Origin: Antedon bifida | Lineage: Eukaryota > Echinodermata > Crinoidea > Comatulida > Antedonidae | Length of the DNA stretch: 64,000 bases | NCBI GenBank assembly: GCA_963402885.1 | Contig: OY727093.1 | Coordinates: 558,001-622,000, forward strand | Direction: 5' to 3' | Part shown: positions 13,101-25,700 of the stretch, piece after piece | Layout of the letters: each line of letters opens with the position of its first letter | Numbering within the stretch: the first letter of the stretch is position 1 | Position numbers and translations under genes: made by a program | The notes under the pieces: generated by a model | Database searches by the model: none | What the model was told of the DNA's origin: nothing | The model's input: the letters and a program-made list of their open reading frames with translations, nothing else

Positions 13101-13307
13101 AACGTTCGGACTTAATTGACACACATTTGGCAATGTTTTATGCTATCGTATTCAAGTAGTTTTTGAAGAGAAAAAAACTACTAATCGATAGTGTGCTTCT
13201 GGCTGAATAATTGGCTGTCATGTACAGAACTACTTGTTCTTGGATAATAATTACCGTGTTTGTTTATATACCATAGGCAGAGTATCATTAAGAATTAAGA
13301 AGTGAAT

Positions 13308-14880
13308 ATGAACGTAAAGACGGGAGAGTCTCATGCTGAACGAAGCACTGGACTTGGAGCCAAAATACTGGTTCTTGGGGACAGTGGAGTCGGTAAGACC
13401 CGCCTGGTTAGACGTTTTGTAGAAGATACTTTTATTTCACGCTATGTTGCTACAGTTGGGGTTGATTTCAGATCAAAGGCTGTCAAAGTAGGAGGAAAAG
13501 AATTGATGCTACAAATATGGGATACAGCGGGTCAAGAGCGTTTTCGATCCATGACAACAACTATTTTCAGAGGTGCAGAAGGTAAGACATTCACTATTGT
13601 TTGGCACCTTTAGCGTTTCATGGGTGTGTGCGCACAATAAATGTAATTATTATTATTAATTGTTAATGATGATTAAGATGATAAGGGTGACAATAAATAT
13701 GACAATGATTTTGAATTTACGAAACGTTAAGGCCCAAAACGATTTATTGTTGACACGCTTTTATTTACCATTGACGACGATATGATCATAGGTGATGACA
13801 ATGATAATGACGACATTAAAAAATTTGAGAATGAAGATGATAATATAACAAAATTGATGACAATGACGACGACATAATGTTAACGATTTACAGGTTGGCA
13901 TGCATTCATCATAGTTAATTATTATAATGTTATTCTAGAATGTCGATAATGAGGCCTATGATAAATTTATAATGGGTAATTCAAAATTACACAATGTCCA
14001 TGTGTAGCGTATTCGACGACGCATTTTAAATTGATTGATACCATTAACTAATACAGCAACATCAGGGAAATTTAATCGTTCAGTTTTTAATCAATAGGTG
14101 ATCACGTGACAGAGTAATCATTCAATTGGAATAGGCTTATGTTGTTTAACAATATTTAATCAACACTCATTAATAATTACAAACATGAGATGAGCAAAAC
14201 ACACCACTTTGTGTCTCGTGGTGTAAGTGACAATGCACATTTAATACAAATGAATGAATGTTCAAAAGTCAATGATGAGTCAAATACTGAATATTATTAA
14301 TGTAATAGTAACCATCTAGATTGATCATTCTAATGATATTAGACTATTTGAGCATAATTACACGAACATATTGGATTGCCAAATAATGATTGTTAACAAA
14401 ATTATTAAATTCATTTCGATCGAATAATACCACACATAATATGAGGTTATTACTTTTAGTATAGGCCTATGCATTGTATTCATAGAAGCTATTTTAATGT
14501 CAACTATTATATTTTTTATAGGCGCAATTTTAGTTTACGATGTATCATCGCGAGTATCGTTTGATCATCTAGAAGATTGGATAGAAAGTATACGAAAGAG
14601 TGCTGACCAAAACATACGAGTGGTTGTTGTTGGCAACAAAACGGATAAAGAAGACCAAATCGAGGTTGACGCGCGCACTGGCAAGAAATTTTCCGAACTA
14701 ATGGGATTGAACTTCTTTGAAACTAGCGCGCAATCTGGCAAAAATGTTGACAAACCGTTTAACAGGTTAGCAAAGGAAATACTGGAAGCACGACAAATTA
14801 CAGAAACACAATTATTTGAACAAGAGAGGAATAAGGTGCCTATTTCTGAAGAAAAGAAAACATTTGAATGTCTATGCTAG
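13308..14880 (+). CDS. Rab-family small GTPase, two coding exons, 210 aa
   Basis: Exons are 13308-13581 and 14522-14880, joined GCAGAAG|GTAAGA ... TTTTTTATAG|GC (phase 1) to give RGAEGAILVYDV, a Rab signature. Nucleotide-binding motifs are intact: GDSGVGKT (24-31), WDTAGQE (71-77, catalytic Gln76), NKTD (130-133) and ETSA (158-161). The effector loop reads YVATVGVDF (46-54). The C-terminus ends CLC, a CXC motif for double geranylgeranylation, so the protein should be a membrane-cycling vesicle-traffic switch. The ATG at 13308 leaves an 18-residue N-terminal extension before the core fold, as in several Rabs. The intron (about 940 bp) holds only degenerate ATGACAATGA-type repeats. I cannot fix the subfamily: TVGVDFRSK recalls Rab26/37, other parts Rab8/10/35. 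NKTD instead of the common NKCD is unremarkable. Confidence 0.9.
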
Positions 14881-15017
14881 AAAATATCGGCTTTTATGCT
14901 TTTATAACAGAGAGGAAAGAGTTATTACTAGGTCGCGGGCGCGGCATGAATTTCGCGTGCGCAATGACATCTTCTGAATTTAGACAACTTTAATAAGCTA
15001 TATAAAGGAATTAAAGG

Positions 15018-15023
15018 AATAAA
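15018..15023 (+). promoter_or_regulatory. Candidate polyadenylation signal for the Rab gene
   Basis: AATAAA lies 138 bases after the Rab stop codon in the sense orientation, followed by GT/T-rich sequence (TTGCTTGTCTATTGGTCATGTTG). Confidence 0.5.
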
Positions 15024-15073
15024 AGCAACTTATTGCTTGTCTATTGGTCATGTTGTAAAAGTATAGCCTAGAG

Positions 15074-15131
15074 GTGCATGACCTCCGGTAAGTGCATGAC
15101 CTCCGGTAAGTGCATGACCTCCGGTAAGTGC
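15074..15131. repeat. 20-bp tandem repeat, three copies
   Basis: TGCATGACCTCCGGTAAG is repeated three times at a 20-bp period directly downstream of the Rab polyadenylation signal, ending in TGCGGATG. The copies are identical, so the expansion is recent. Confidence 0.85.
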
Positions 15132-15477
15132 GGATGTAGCGCGAACTTGGTGCTCCATAGTAATTTTGATAATAGTATGCTGGTGCACATAATACAATTC
15201 ACCAAGGTAATGTTGTTAAATTCACTATTATGTTATAGTGAAAAGTTTCTCAGCCTGTTGTTAAAATAGTGTGGTAACACGGGTTCAATACAGCAATAGT
15301 AATAATAATATTATAATTTTTTGACATTTTAAATGTGTTTTATAGTACACGTTGTTTCATTTGTTAAGCACTAATTATCTGAACGATATGTATGCACAAT
15401 AAATATAAAATATCTAACCGTTATTAATGTATGTCTTTGATTGTTAAATTAAAAAAACATGTTAATCTGACATCTTT

Positions 15478-17311
15478 GTAAAGCTTGGTTCCCACTAGCG
15501 ACGCAACGTAAAGCTTGGTTCCTACTAGCGACGCAACGTAAAGCTTGGTTCCCACTAGCGACGCAACGTAAAGCTTGGTTCCCACTAGCGACGCAACGTA
15601 AAGCTTGGTTCCTACTAGCGACGCAACGTAAAGCTTGGTTCCTACTAGCGACGCACTGTAACGCAACGTAAAGCTTGGTTCCCACTAGCGACGCACTGTA
15701 ACGCAACGTAAAGCGTGGTTCCCACTAGCGACGCACTGTAACGCAACGTAAAGCTTGGTTCCCACTAGCGACGCACCGTAACGCAACGTAAAGCTTGGTT
15801 CCCACTAGCGACGCACCGTAACGCAACGTAAAGCTTGGTTCCCACTAGCGACGCACCGTAACGCAACGTAAAGCTTGGTTCCCACTAGCGACGCACTGTA
15901 ACGCAACCTACGCAACGTAAAGCTTGGTTCCTACTAGCGACGCACTGTAACGCAACGTAAAGCTTGGTTCCCACTAGCGACGCACCGTAACGCAACGTAA
16001 AGCTTGGTTCCCACTAGCGACGCACCGTAACGCAACGTAAAGCTTGGTTCCCACTAGCGACGCACCGTAACGCAACGTAAAGCTTGGTTCCCACTAGCGA
16101 CGCACCGTAACGCAACCTACGCAACGTAAAGCTTGGTTCCCACTAGCGACGCACTGTAACGCAACGTAAAGCTTGGTTCCCACTAGCGACGCACCGTAAC
16201 GCAACCTACGCAACGTAAAAAAGCACTGCTGCGTCGTCAGTTCCCACTTTCCGTGATTACGCAATAAAGCACTTTGCGTCAATACGTCACTGCGTTGCGT
16301 TGCGTCGCTAGTGGGAACCACGCATTAGTCTATGCCTGTAAAATAACTAAACACAGTTTGTCGCCTAGCGACGCACTGTAACGCAACGTAAAGCTTGGTT
16401 CCCACTAGCGACGCACTGTAACGCAACCTACGCAACGTAAAGCTTGGTTCCCACTAGCGACGCACCGTAACGCAACGTAAAGCTTGGTTCCCACTAGCGA
16501 CGCACTGTAACGCAACGTAAAGCTTGGTTCCCACTAGCGACGCACTGTAACGCAACGTAAAGCTTGGTTCCCACTAGCGACGCACTGTAACGCAACGTAA
16601 AGCTTGGTTCCCACTAGCGACGCACTGTAACGCAACGTAAAGCTTGGTTCCCACTAGCGACGCACTGTAACGCAACGTACGCAACGTAAAGCTTGGTTCC
16701 CACTAGCGACGCACTGTAACGCAACGTAAAGCTTGGTTCCCACTAGCGACGCACCGTAACGCAACGTAAAGCTTGGTTCCCACTAGCGACGCACTGTAAC
16801 GCAACGTAAAGCTTGGTTCCCACTAGCGACGCACTGTAACGCAACGTAAAGCTTGGTTCCCACTAGCGACGCACTGTAACGCAACCTACGCAACGTAAAG
16901 CTTGGTTCCCACTAGCGACGCACCGTAACGCAACGTAAAGCTTGGTTCCCACTAGCGACGCACTGTAACGCAACCTACGCAACGTAAAGCGTGGTTCCCA
17001 CTAGCGACGCACTGTAACGCAACGTAAAGCTTGGTTCCCACTAGCGACGCACTGTAACGCAACGTACGCAACGTAAAGCTTGGTTCCCACTAGCGACGCA
17101 CTGTAACGCAACGTAAAGCTTGGTTCCCACTAGCGACGCACCGTAACGCAACCTACGCAACGTAAAAAAGCACTGCTGCGTCGTCATTTCCCACTTTCCG
17201 TGATTACGCAATAAAGCACTTTGCGTCAATACGTCGCTGCGTTGCGTTGCGTCGCTAGTGGGAACCACGCATTAGTCTATGCTGTAAAAGAACTAAACAC
17301 AGTTTGTCGCA
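15478..17311. repeat. 30/40-bp satellite made from a miniature transposon end, in two blocks
   Basis: The first six units are 30 bp (AAGCTTGGTTCCCACTAGCG plus ACGCAACGTA). Later units are 40 bp because of an added ACTGTAACGC or ACCGTAACGC segment, with occasional extra CCTACGCAACG. Each of two blocks (15478-16366 and 16367-17311) ends in the same roughly 147-bp unique segment. That segment runs from GCAAAAAAGCACTGCTGCGT through TGCGTCGCTAGTGGGAACCA to CAGTTTGTCGC, with the two copies 945 bp apart. The unit start GGTTCCCACTAGCGACGCA and the block end TGCGTCGCTAGTGGGAACC are exact complements, that is, terminal inverted repeats. This is a miniature element whose left subterminal region has amplified, followed by duplication of the whole. 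Apparent minus-strand repeat peptides here are a by-product. Confidence 0.88.
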
Positions 17312-17497
17312 CCATTCCATTCTATACTGAAGTGTGAGTTTCACATCCGGCACCCTTAAGAGCAGATTTGGGAATCAGGGAGATGTTGCGATGGTGCAGT
17401 GGTGGTGGTTTAAATTTTTAAGTTATACGAATATTTTAAAGTACTATCTCAGGATTGTACGAAATTGACAAGAGACGAAGATAAATAAAGTTTGACT

Positions 17498-17800
17498 CCG
17501 TTTAATGACAAAATGTTAACCAAACACCAGAAGTAGGATAAGATAAATATGAATAAACAGTTATAATAATAATATCATAATTATATAATTATAACAAATT
17601 TGTTGTCATCAAATGATTTGTTGACAAATATTAATTGATTATTATTATTAATTAATCCGTTTAATGACAAAAGTAAAGCAAACACCAGAATTACGATGAG
17701 ATAAACATGAAGAAACAATTATAATGATATCATAATTATAACAAATATGTTGACAAATATTAATGAACCTTGATTATTAATTAATACATCTAATATGAAC
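17498..17800. repeat. Two-copy tandem duplication, about 159 bp
   Basis: CCGTTTAATGACAAAA followed by CAAACACCAGAA, GATAA and ATAATATCATAATTATA occurs at 17498 and again at 17657 with several substitutions and a small deletion. It has no coding potential. Confidence 0.7.
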
Positions 17801-17899
17801 CGTAAAGCATAATTAATAAACCCATTTTTCAAACTTAAAAGATTAATGCTGTATGGCTATCACTATCACTATCCTGTTTTGAAAACAAAAACTTATGAT

Positions 17900-18190
17900 A
17901 TAATGGTTGTTGATGATGGTGTCCATTAATAATAATACACTAATAACTGAAACAAAGATTGTTGACGAAGGTGTACAAATAAATAATAATTGAGGTGGAT
18001 AATAATGGTTGTCTGTGATGGTGATGATATACACAATTCTATTTATGATGGTGTCGATAAAATTGTTAAAGATGATACAAAGGTTGTTGATGATGGTGAT
18101 GGTATAAAGGTTGTTAATAATGGTGATCAAATAAAGTTAATTGTGATGGTGAAACGACGGTTGTTGATGAGAAATTCATAAAAGTGATAC
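17900..18190. repeat. Degenerate GTTGTTGATGATGGTG-type repeat
   Basis: GTTGTTGATGATGGTG-like blocks recur around 17905, 17960, 18005, 18080 and 18150 with varied ATAATAA linkers. It is a decayed trinucleotide-rich repeat; open frames on both strands within it are compositional artefacts. It lies in the convergent spacer between the Rab and TRANK1-like genes. Confidence 0.6.
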
Positions 18191-18260
18191 AGTTATGTGA
18201 CGTCTAGGATAATGATAACACAACGATATATGGTGCTGATATAAACTAGTGATATTAAAT

Positions 18261-18266
18261 TTTATT
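18261..18266 (-). promoter_or_regulatory. Candidate polyadenylation signal for the TRANK1-like gene
   Basis: TTTATT on the plus strand (AATAAA on the sense strand) lies about 96 bases downstream of the stop codon at 18362-18364. Confidence 0.5.
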
Positions 18267-18361
18267 GGTAAAATATGAAGACATTGTAACTAATATAACT
18301 AAAAAAAATCTTGAATAAACAATATAAAGCAATAAAAATAAATTCAATAATAAAATATCTT

Positions 18362-19729
18362 TCATTTCTTCTTCTTGTTTCCTTTTCTTCTTTGCCTTCC
18401 ACCTTTTCCTTTTTTCTTCTTTGTAACTTCCAATGTCTGGTGTTGATCTTCATCATCTGCTTCTTCTCTTATCTGTTCTGCAACATTATCATCATCTTTT
18501 GCATTACTCGTTGCACCTACAGAAAATTGTAATATTTGTTTTTTGCCTACTATAATTAATTTAACAATGGAATTTCAGCTGTAATTTTAATTCCTTATTT
18601 AGGATTTTATACACATGCTATAGTAGTATATGAAATCTGGCTACATTTTATATTTATTTAAGAATAATAATTATCTCAATTTAAACACTAATACCAGTTA
18701 GTTCCCTTCATTTTGAGATCACTATCCTGTATGTATGTATCTTTACCATAACACTTACCACTGCTTATCTTAGTATCAGTTGGCTCCCTTCGTTTGGATG
18801 TTTCACTAGACAGTTCAATGACATTTGACCTGTACGTATGCATCAAGCTCTGAAGTTCATCAAAGTTTTCCCAGTTGCGTTTATCAATGATCTCCACCAT
18901 AGTTTTATTAAAACGACTTCGGTCTTCTTCGATCCGCTTTAAAGGGCATTCCGAAAAGAAAAAACAATTTATACATTAGAAATAGTAAAAATAAATATAC
19001 ATTTCAGAACAAGATATACTGTACAATAAGAAATCATAAGTTATAACAAAGTTTGAAAATGAACTACTCTAATGATAACAGTGGCAAAATGTAATTAGAC
19101 TTAGACTACTACAATCAATGTTATGTAATTCAATTTTTTTTGTAATAAACATTAATAAGCAAAATAAACATGTTTTAATCTTATTTATTAAGGTGAAGAA
19201 ATCTAATGAAACCAACTTACATTAATAAAATAATCTAAGTCTTTGTTTGCAATATCTAGACCTTTTTCATGATTCCATTCCTTTTCAGTTACTTTAAAAC
19301 AAAATAATTTCTTGGTATTAAAATGGCAAGTTTGATCAATCTCATAAATATAGGTTGACACTCTATGTTAGTTGGTTCATTGATGAACTGTAAGCAGTAA
19401 ATGTCAAAATGATGTCATTGAAGTCAAGTGAGGCAAATTCATCAGCTTAGTCCATCACCTGAACAGCAACTTAGTCATTAAGTATCAGAAACAAGGATGA
19501 GGAATCAGGTAGTCAGCCAAACTGTATGTTAGTCAGCCAGTTAATATTATGATTGTTAAATTACCTTCAAATAATGGTACCAACTGAGTGACCATCTTGA
19601 GTTTGAATTCGTCCAATGGCTTTTTTCTGTCAATATGTTCAGGCAACAAGACATGCTCTTCCATTTCAGTAGATTTTGTTTCTGCAATGCTAATTTCTCG
19701 CTGTATGGTATAGTTTGATGTAGCCTCAC
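18362..19729 (-). CDS. TRANK1: TRANK1-like exons 29-32: C-terminal tail (aa 3062-3250)
   Basis: Exons: 19565-19729, 19221-19291, 18759-18936, 18362-18516. The last exon ends in a strongly basic Lys/Arg/Gly tail (KKKKGKGGRQRRKGNKKKK) then TGA. Such a tail could bind nucleic acid or direct nuclear import (inference). Exon 30 is only 71 nt and its acceptor (TTGTTTTAAAG) is weak, so it is the least certain; phases still close exactly (1 to 0). Confidence 0.78.
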
Positions 19730-22700
19730 CTTAAATATATAAATGAATGAATTAACTATAGAATCAAAGATTCTCAAGTTAATTTAAGCTAATTAATTCA
19801 AATTCTAAATGTAATGAAAAAATTACTTATGAAATCATCACCTGATGACTGTTGAATAAACAGCATAAACACACATTACAGAGTAAAGATTATTACTATT
19901 ATTATTATTGTAATTCCACAAAAACAGTCCTTATTATTGCACTGTACCTTCAACAGGGCTGACAGGTCTCAATTCTGTTTCATCAGCTTTTATAAACGTT
20001 GTCCGGCATATTCCACATCTTGTTTCATTAACTGACAATTCCTCCTCTATTTTAATAACAAACCAAGGGTTAGATGTCTTCACCTCATCCACTGGACGTT
20101 TATCTTCATCCATCTCTTTGGCAATTTGTTTCCAAACAAGATCAGCCAACATTCCTTTTTCTAATAGGATTGACATTACTGTTGAAGTAAATTTATGTCT
20201 TCTTGCTAGATTTGACCTTATCTTAGAAATCATGTCAGATTTCTTGTCCAAGTCTTGACGTTCCTCAACCAATTCCTTTTCTTTCTCAAACAATTCCCTT
20301 TGTTCAGCATCTTCATCAACATCTTCAATTTTTTCAATAGAATCTTTAACAATGTTGTTTCTTGTTTTAACAAAATCTTTATCAACATCTTTTTTTGTTT
20401 CAACAGAAACTTCAACATCTTTGTTTGTTTCAACAGAATCTTTATCAACATCTTGTCTTGTAATAACAACTTTTCTAATTATTTTGTCAGAACTTTCTGG
20501 AGCTATGATTGGTTTCATTTGAATCATGCCCTCAAGACTTCCTAACCGGACCAGCTTGTAATGCTCTGTAACAATTCTGTCAAACTGAAGTTTATGAAAT
20601 CTAGTAGATGGGTTCCAATGGCAGACCATAAGATATTCATCGTCTCGTTCCATCAACAGCGTTTGAAGTGTCTGTGTTAGGTCTTTCAATGTTCTCATGT
20701 GTTTAACACTGTCCACAGCTCTTGCAAGTCTAGGTGGATATTGTTTATCAGTCTTGATATGAATTAATTGGCATCTCAACTTAAATGCAAGGTCAAAGTC
20801 CAACAAATTACGAAAGTTACATAGCATCACAAGGGCTAATACGAGGCTTCTTTCAGCTTCTCCAGAGTCAATGTCCTGCCTTAAAGAAAATGCATCAGGA
20901 ATTATATCGAAGTTATGAAACTTTTCTCCACAGACCATAAAATCTACAAAGTTTCGAACTTGACCAAGTATTTCTTTATGTCTGATGTTACTGACCAAAT
21001 CAATCGATTGATAGTAGTTGTAACGCCTACCACGAACTCTGCACAACTCATCCTGAAATTGAACTTGAGCAAGGTAGCTAGCTGGCAGAAAAACTTCAAT
21101 TTTGTGATTATCTTTAGCCATTATTGCACATGCAACTGTAAATGCTTGCTCGATTATCGCAACAGTGTTGGAAATAGATGGGATTAGAGGTTCATTAGGT
21201 CTGTTGGCAATAAACACCAAAAATCTGTTACAGCTACCAATTGCTTTAAGTGGGTCTCCATTAAAATACAGATCAGTTGAATAATCCAATATTCTGCGCA
21301 TATTGCTCACTTTACCTTTACCCTTTTCAAACCAGATTCCTAAGGGACGTTCTCTGAACTTTGTACATTCTGTTTCATCTTCAGTCATCCATTGCTTTAT
21401 GGTGTTTGGGTCTTCCTTGACTAAACGATGGACATTCAAAGCTTTAAGATAAACATCTGAATTACAGTTTCTCTCATGAGTCTGAAGATTTTTCCGTAGA
21501 TGCAAGGCCCATCCCACCATTTCCTGCTTTACCTCAGGCTGACGAATCATATCTAAAAGTTCTTTAATCACTGCATGAGTTTCTGTTGTTATTCGTCGAT
21601 TACAGTGAGCTGGAAACACAAGATCATATAATTTGGAACAAGGCTGATATTTCCATGCGAGGATTTCATCTATCTGCATATCTGCAACTCTCATATTGAG
21701 CTGTTTCCATTGTTTTGCACAGTTAACCAACTTGATCATTGACACAAAGCAGTCAGCAAGCTGTAAAACCATACTTTTGCGGTAAAAACTGTGGAACTGT
21801 TTACATTGATCTCTAGGGCATGCTCTACCAGTTGCAAATAATGGACACTGTTTTGTCTTTACTTCTATGCTCATAAGCTTATCTTTAATTCTCTTAAACC
21901 AGGTTCTTGCCTTAGGCAAACAGTGGTTTCGAACAACGTTTAAGCGAGCCTGTCTGAATTTATCTTCTGCCCATTGTGCAAGGGTTTGCAAATTAGCTCC
22001 AAGATCTATGTCATAAAAGTGCTCTGCAGAGTTGACAGGTTGCAGATCTTTTGTACCATCATAGTTCATTAAAATATGTACGAATGAATGAAGTTTTGTA
22101 AGACTGCGAACAATGTTGCGGGAAAGTGACTCTTCTAGTTGTAGACGCAAGTGAACACATTCCATTTGACCTGCATCACTGGAAGCCTGGAGGAAGTGCT
22201 TTGCTGCATCATTCAATAAAGAAACATCATTGTTTAACTCTGCAAGAATAAGCTCACAGTCTCCTAGAAGCCTTGGCAAACCTTTACTTATTTTCAACAA
22301 CTTCAACGATTCTTCTGCATGTTTTTTGACATCTTCTACAAGTTCTTTCCTTTTACTTTCATATATCTGATGGCTTGACAATGGAGATTTCTCACAAACT
22401 ACAGTACTTTCCTCTTTCAAGACATTGACTTCTTTGTCTTCACTATCATTCAAATTGCTTGGAATATTTTCACCAGTAGAACTATCTCTTTCTGGCTTGA
22501 TAGACTCAACATCATTTCCTATGTTATTTGAATCTGCTGTGTTAGACATCTCTGGTGATTGAATCTCTGCAATCTCTTTTAATGGATTATCTGTAGATGG
22601 AATCTCTTCTTCAGTTTTTATTTCTACTTCATTCTCAGTTGGCTGGTTACTTTCTGTTTCTAAAGTTTCTGTCTTTTCTTCACTTAAGACCATATCACCA

Positions 22701-25700
22701 TTCTCTTCTTTCTCCATGCCAGATTCATGTACATTGGTTTTCTTAAGAAGCTGCTTCTCCATACCAGATTCATGTACAGCGCTTTTTTTAAGAAGTTCCA
22801 TACCAGATTCATGAACAGTGCTTTTCTTAAGAAGCTTTGGCTTTGTCAAATCAAAATCTCTGAGTTGTCTCATCTTCTGTTTTGATAACTTTAAGTGGCA
22901 TTCGGCGCGGAATTCTAGGTGATCATTACCCTGGCATAGCTCAATGGCTTGTAGAAGATCACCAGAAGCTTTTAAGATTTCAGCAGCCTCTTTCAGCCTT
23001 CCTTCAGTTTTAAGAATTTCGACGGCATAGGGATGTAAGTTATAACCTTTCAAAAATGTTACTCGATCATCTACATTTGGTAATCTGTTCAAAGCTTCCA
23101 ACATTTTAGGATAAGCTTTCTGTTGGAGATGTTGTTTGGCTGCACGATGGCAACATATGGCAAAATTATCTCTGAAAAAACAATTTCATTTGTTTATTTA
23201 ACATTTGTTAGTGACAGAATAAAACAAAAAATAACTAGAATAGAAAAAAGATAAATAGGTAAATGCTGCACTAGCCACATTTACATACCTTGGTGGTACA
23301 CAACCATCAGGGAGGTCATTGTTGGCTTTTCTCTGCTCATATCTTTCAACCACATCAGCTGCTTTGTCATATTCTCTATTTTGTTTTAATACCTTGAAAG
23401 CTGTTGCATAGTCACCACGCTTTTCATGACATCGACTAGCATCACGGTAACTCCTCAATCGAGTCTCAAAGATCTTTGCAGCGCCAGCAACCTAATTTAA
23501 AAAAGAATGCATTTTATGAGTACAAAAAGCAAGATAGTAGTAAAAGAAATAATGATAATAATGAAATAACTGTGGCAATCTATGAAAATACCAGGATAGA
23601 TAATAATTTTCAGATTTCCTTCATGCCCCATGCTTCGAAGTAACTGCATAAACATCCTAAACATAAAATATTTGCCACATGTTTTTTTCTTTTGCTTCAT
23701 ATTATGCTTCTTTTGTACAATGCTAATGTATTTATTCATCTGCAACATGTAAAGATCTCAAAGGAAATTCGAACTTTGTTTGTCAATAGCTTTGTAGTAC
23801 TGCAGTTTGTGATTTTCTAAATTCAAATTAACTTATACCTGTGTATAGGTTTGTACTTACATCACCAATCTTTTCAAAGAGCTGAGCAGATAGATCAAAT
23901 GTCTTGCTGTTGAAGAGGCATCGCGCTGCTTCATTGTGCATTCCACACTGTAAGAAATCATACGCTGCCTGAAGATACCAATCACACATTTTGGAAACAT
24001 TCACCGATCCTTTCATCTTCTCTGCTTCAGTTACTCGAAGGCTGGCATTTGCTTTCAACACTTTCTCCTCTGAAAATGAAATTAGGACACTACTACTGTT
24101 TTGCTTGATCATCCAAGACACATACTTAGCAAAGGAGTTAAATTTTATATTAAAATGTTATCTTATAAGAAGTGTTTGTAGGTAAGAGATAGTATAGTAG
24201 ACTTACCATTTCCAGCAGTTTTGTAGCATTTGAGTGCTACTTCCCATAGGCTATTATTATAGAAGTAATCGCCTCTCTTCTCCCAATCCTCTGGTGATGA
24301 CTTTTCCACAAACATAACATCATGGACTGTGAAAAACAAAAATCACAACATAAGACAATTTTTAGTACAAATGGTTTTTATGCAACAGTGGTTTTTTTTC
24401 TTGTGAATTTATCTGTAAAATGGGCAGATAATAACCTGTAGTAAAATTGTTCATATTTTACTTACATTGGCTTTGACTTGATAAATCTTCCTTTGCTTCC
24501 AGAACTTGAACAAGTTTTCTAACTTTGAAGTACTGAAACATTGGCTTGCGATTGTTAATGTCTTCGTCAAAGATCCAAACATTTACACGAGCACGGCTGA
24601 TGGCGGTATACAAATACTTCAATTCAGAATTCAATACCTGTGTTATAATAAAATGGTTTGTAATGTAGCCTTACTGTAAATAGAAACCTGCAATTAACAA
24701 ATATCTGGGAAGATGTTCAAATTTAACTCATTTGTAGTTGTTAATCAGCTAACTACCCAATAAGTATCTTTTTTATTTCAATAAAATCAATACACAAAAT
24801 TCAATAGATAGAATTATTTTAGGAGAAACATTTTCTGTGTGAAGATATGGGTCTTTTATCGCATTTGATTTGAGAACTTATTTATTATTTTGACATGAAT
24901 ATTGATGCAAAAGTTTATTGCTAACTTTACTGCTTGGACTTTAGTGATACTGAATTACCTTGTGTTTATCAGGGTCAAAGGCCAGCTTCCTGGGTTGTTC
25001 TGCAGTGGAATTCATGACATCAATGTCTAACTCAAACAAATTTGATTCACTGTTGTCATTGTTTGTATTCTGCATTTGTATGTCATTCAGATGTTCGTGC
25101 ACAACTCTCCACTCATCCTTTGCCTGTACACATTTAAACCAAAATGATTATTTTTAGATTATAACTTAAATTGATTATTTGAGTCATATGGCAGCAAGTG
25201 CACTCTATAATTAAAAAATTCAATATCATTTATGTTAACAAAGTTTGTGTCCAGTTAGAAAAGAAATAAGAAATATCAGCTTTCAAAATGTATAATGATA
25301 ATGGATTTTCTTACGGGAGAATCTTTAAAAAAGTTGTAGATCATGACATCATCAAACTCCAAACCTTTAGCCTCAACGATTGTAAGACATAAAGCAAGAC
25401 TCAGCTCTTCTGGTAATTGTTTTTTTGCTTCATCATTGGCTACTAGAATAACCTAAGAAGAAAAAGAATTAACATAAAATTTAACAATGAATGTCTGAAC
25501 AAAAAAGGAAACTATAGATATACAGTATCCCTGTACATGTTAAAGAATACAGTACACACTTCCAAAAGAGTAGGGAATCCTCTATATTTATGTAATCATC
25601 TGGATCTCACCTGATGAGCTCCAAACTCAATTTCAGAAGTCTTTCGTTTGTTTCCACGAAGTATCATAGCAAGGTCACTAGTGCTACAGGAATCCAGTAG

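Noticed and set aside
15424..15706. Minus-strand open frames with a repeated YVASLVGTKL-type peptide
   Set aside because: They are translations of the 30-bp satellite units; there is no start context, domain or conservation signal, and adjacent units with different length break the frame.
15478..17311. CRISPR-like appearance of regularly spaced repeats
   Set aside because: There are no unique spacers, units are contiguous, and the surroundings are clearly eukaryotic. The same applies to the 66-bp array.
17843..18181. Overlapping frames on both strands (95 and 63 codons)
   Set aside because: Both come from the degenerate GTTGATGATGGTG repeat and have no family resemblance.
19556..19777. 73-codon minus-strand frame beginning MRIFDSIV
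   Set aside because: It is the wrong frame of TRANK1-like exon 29; the in-phase reading (GEATSNYTIQREISIAETKS) joins both neighbours.
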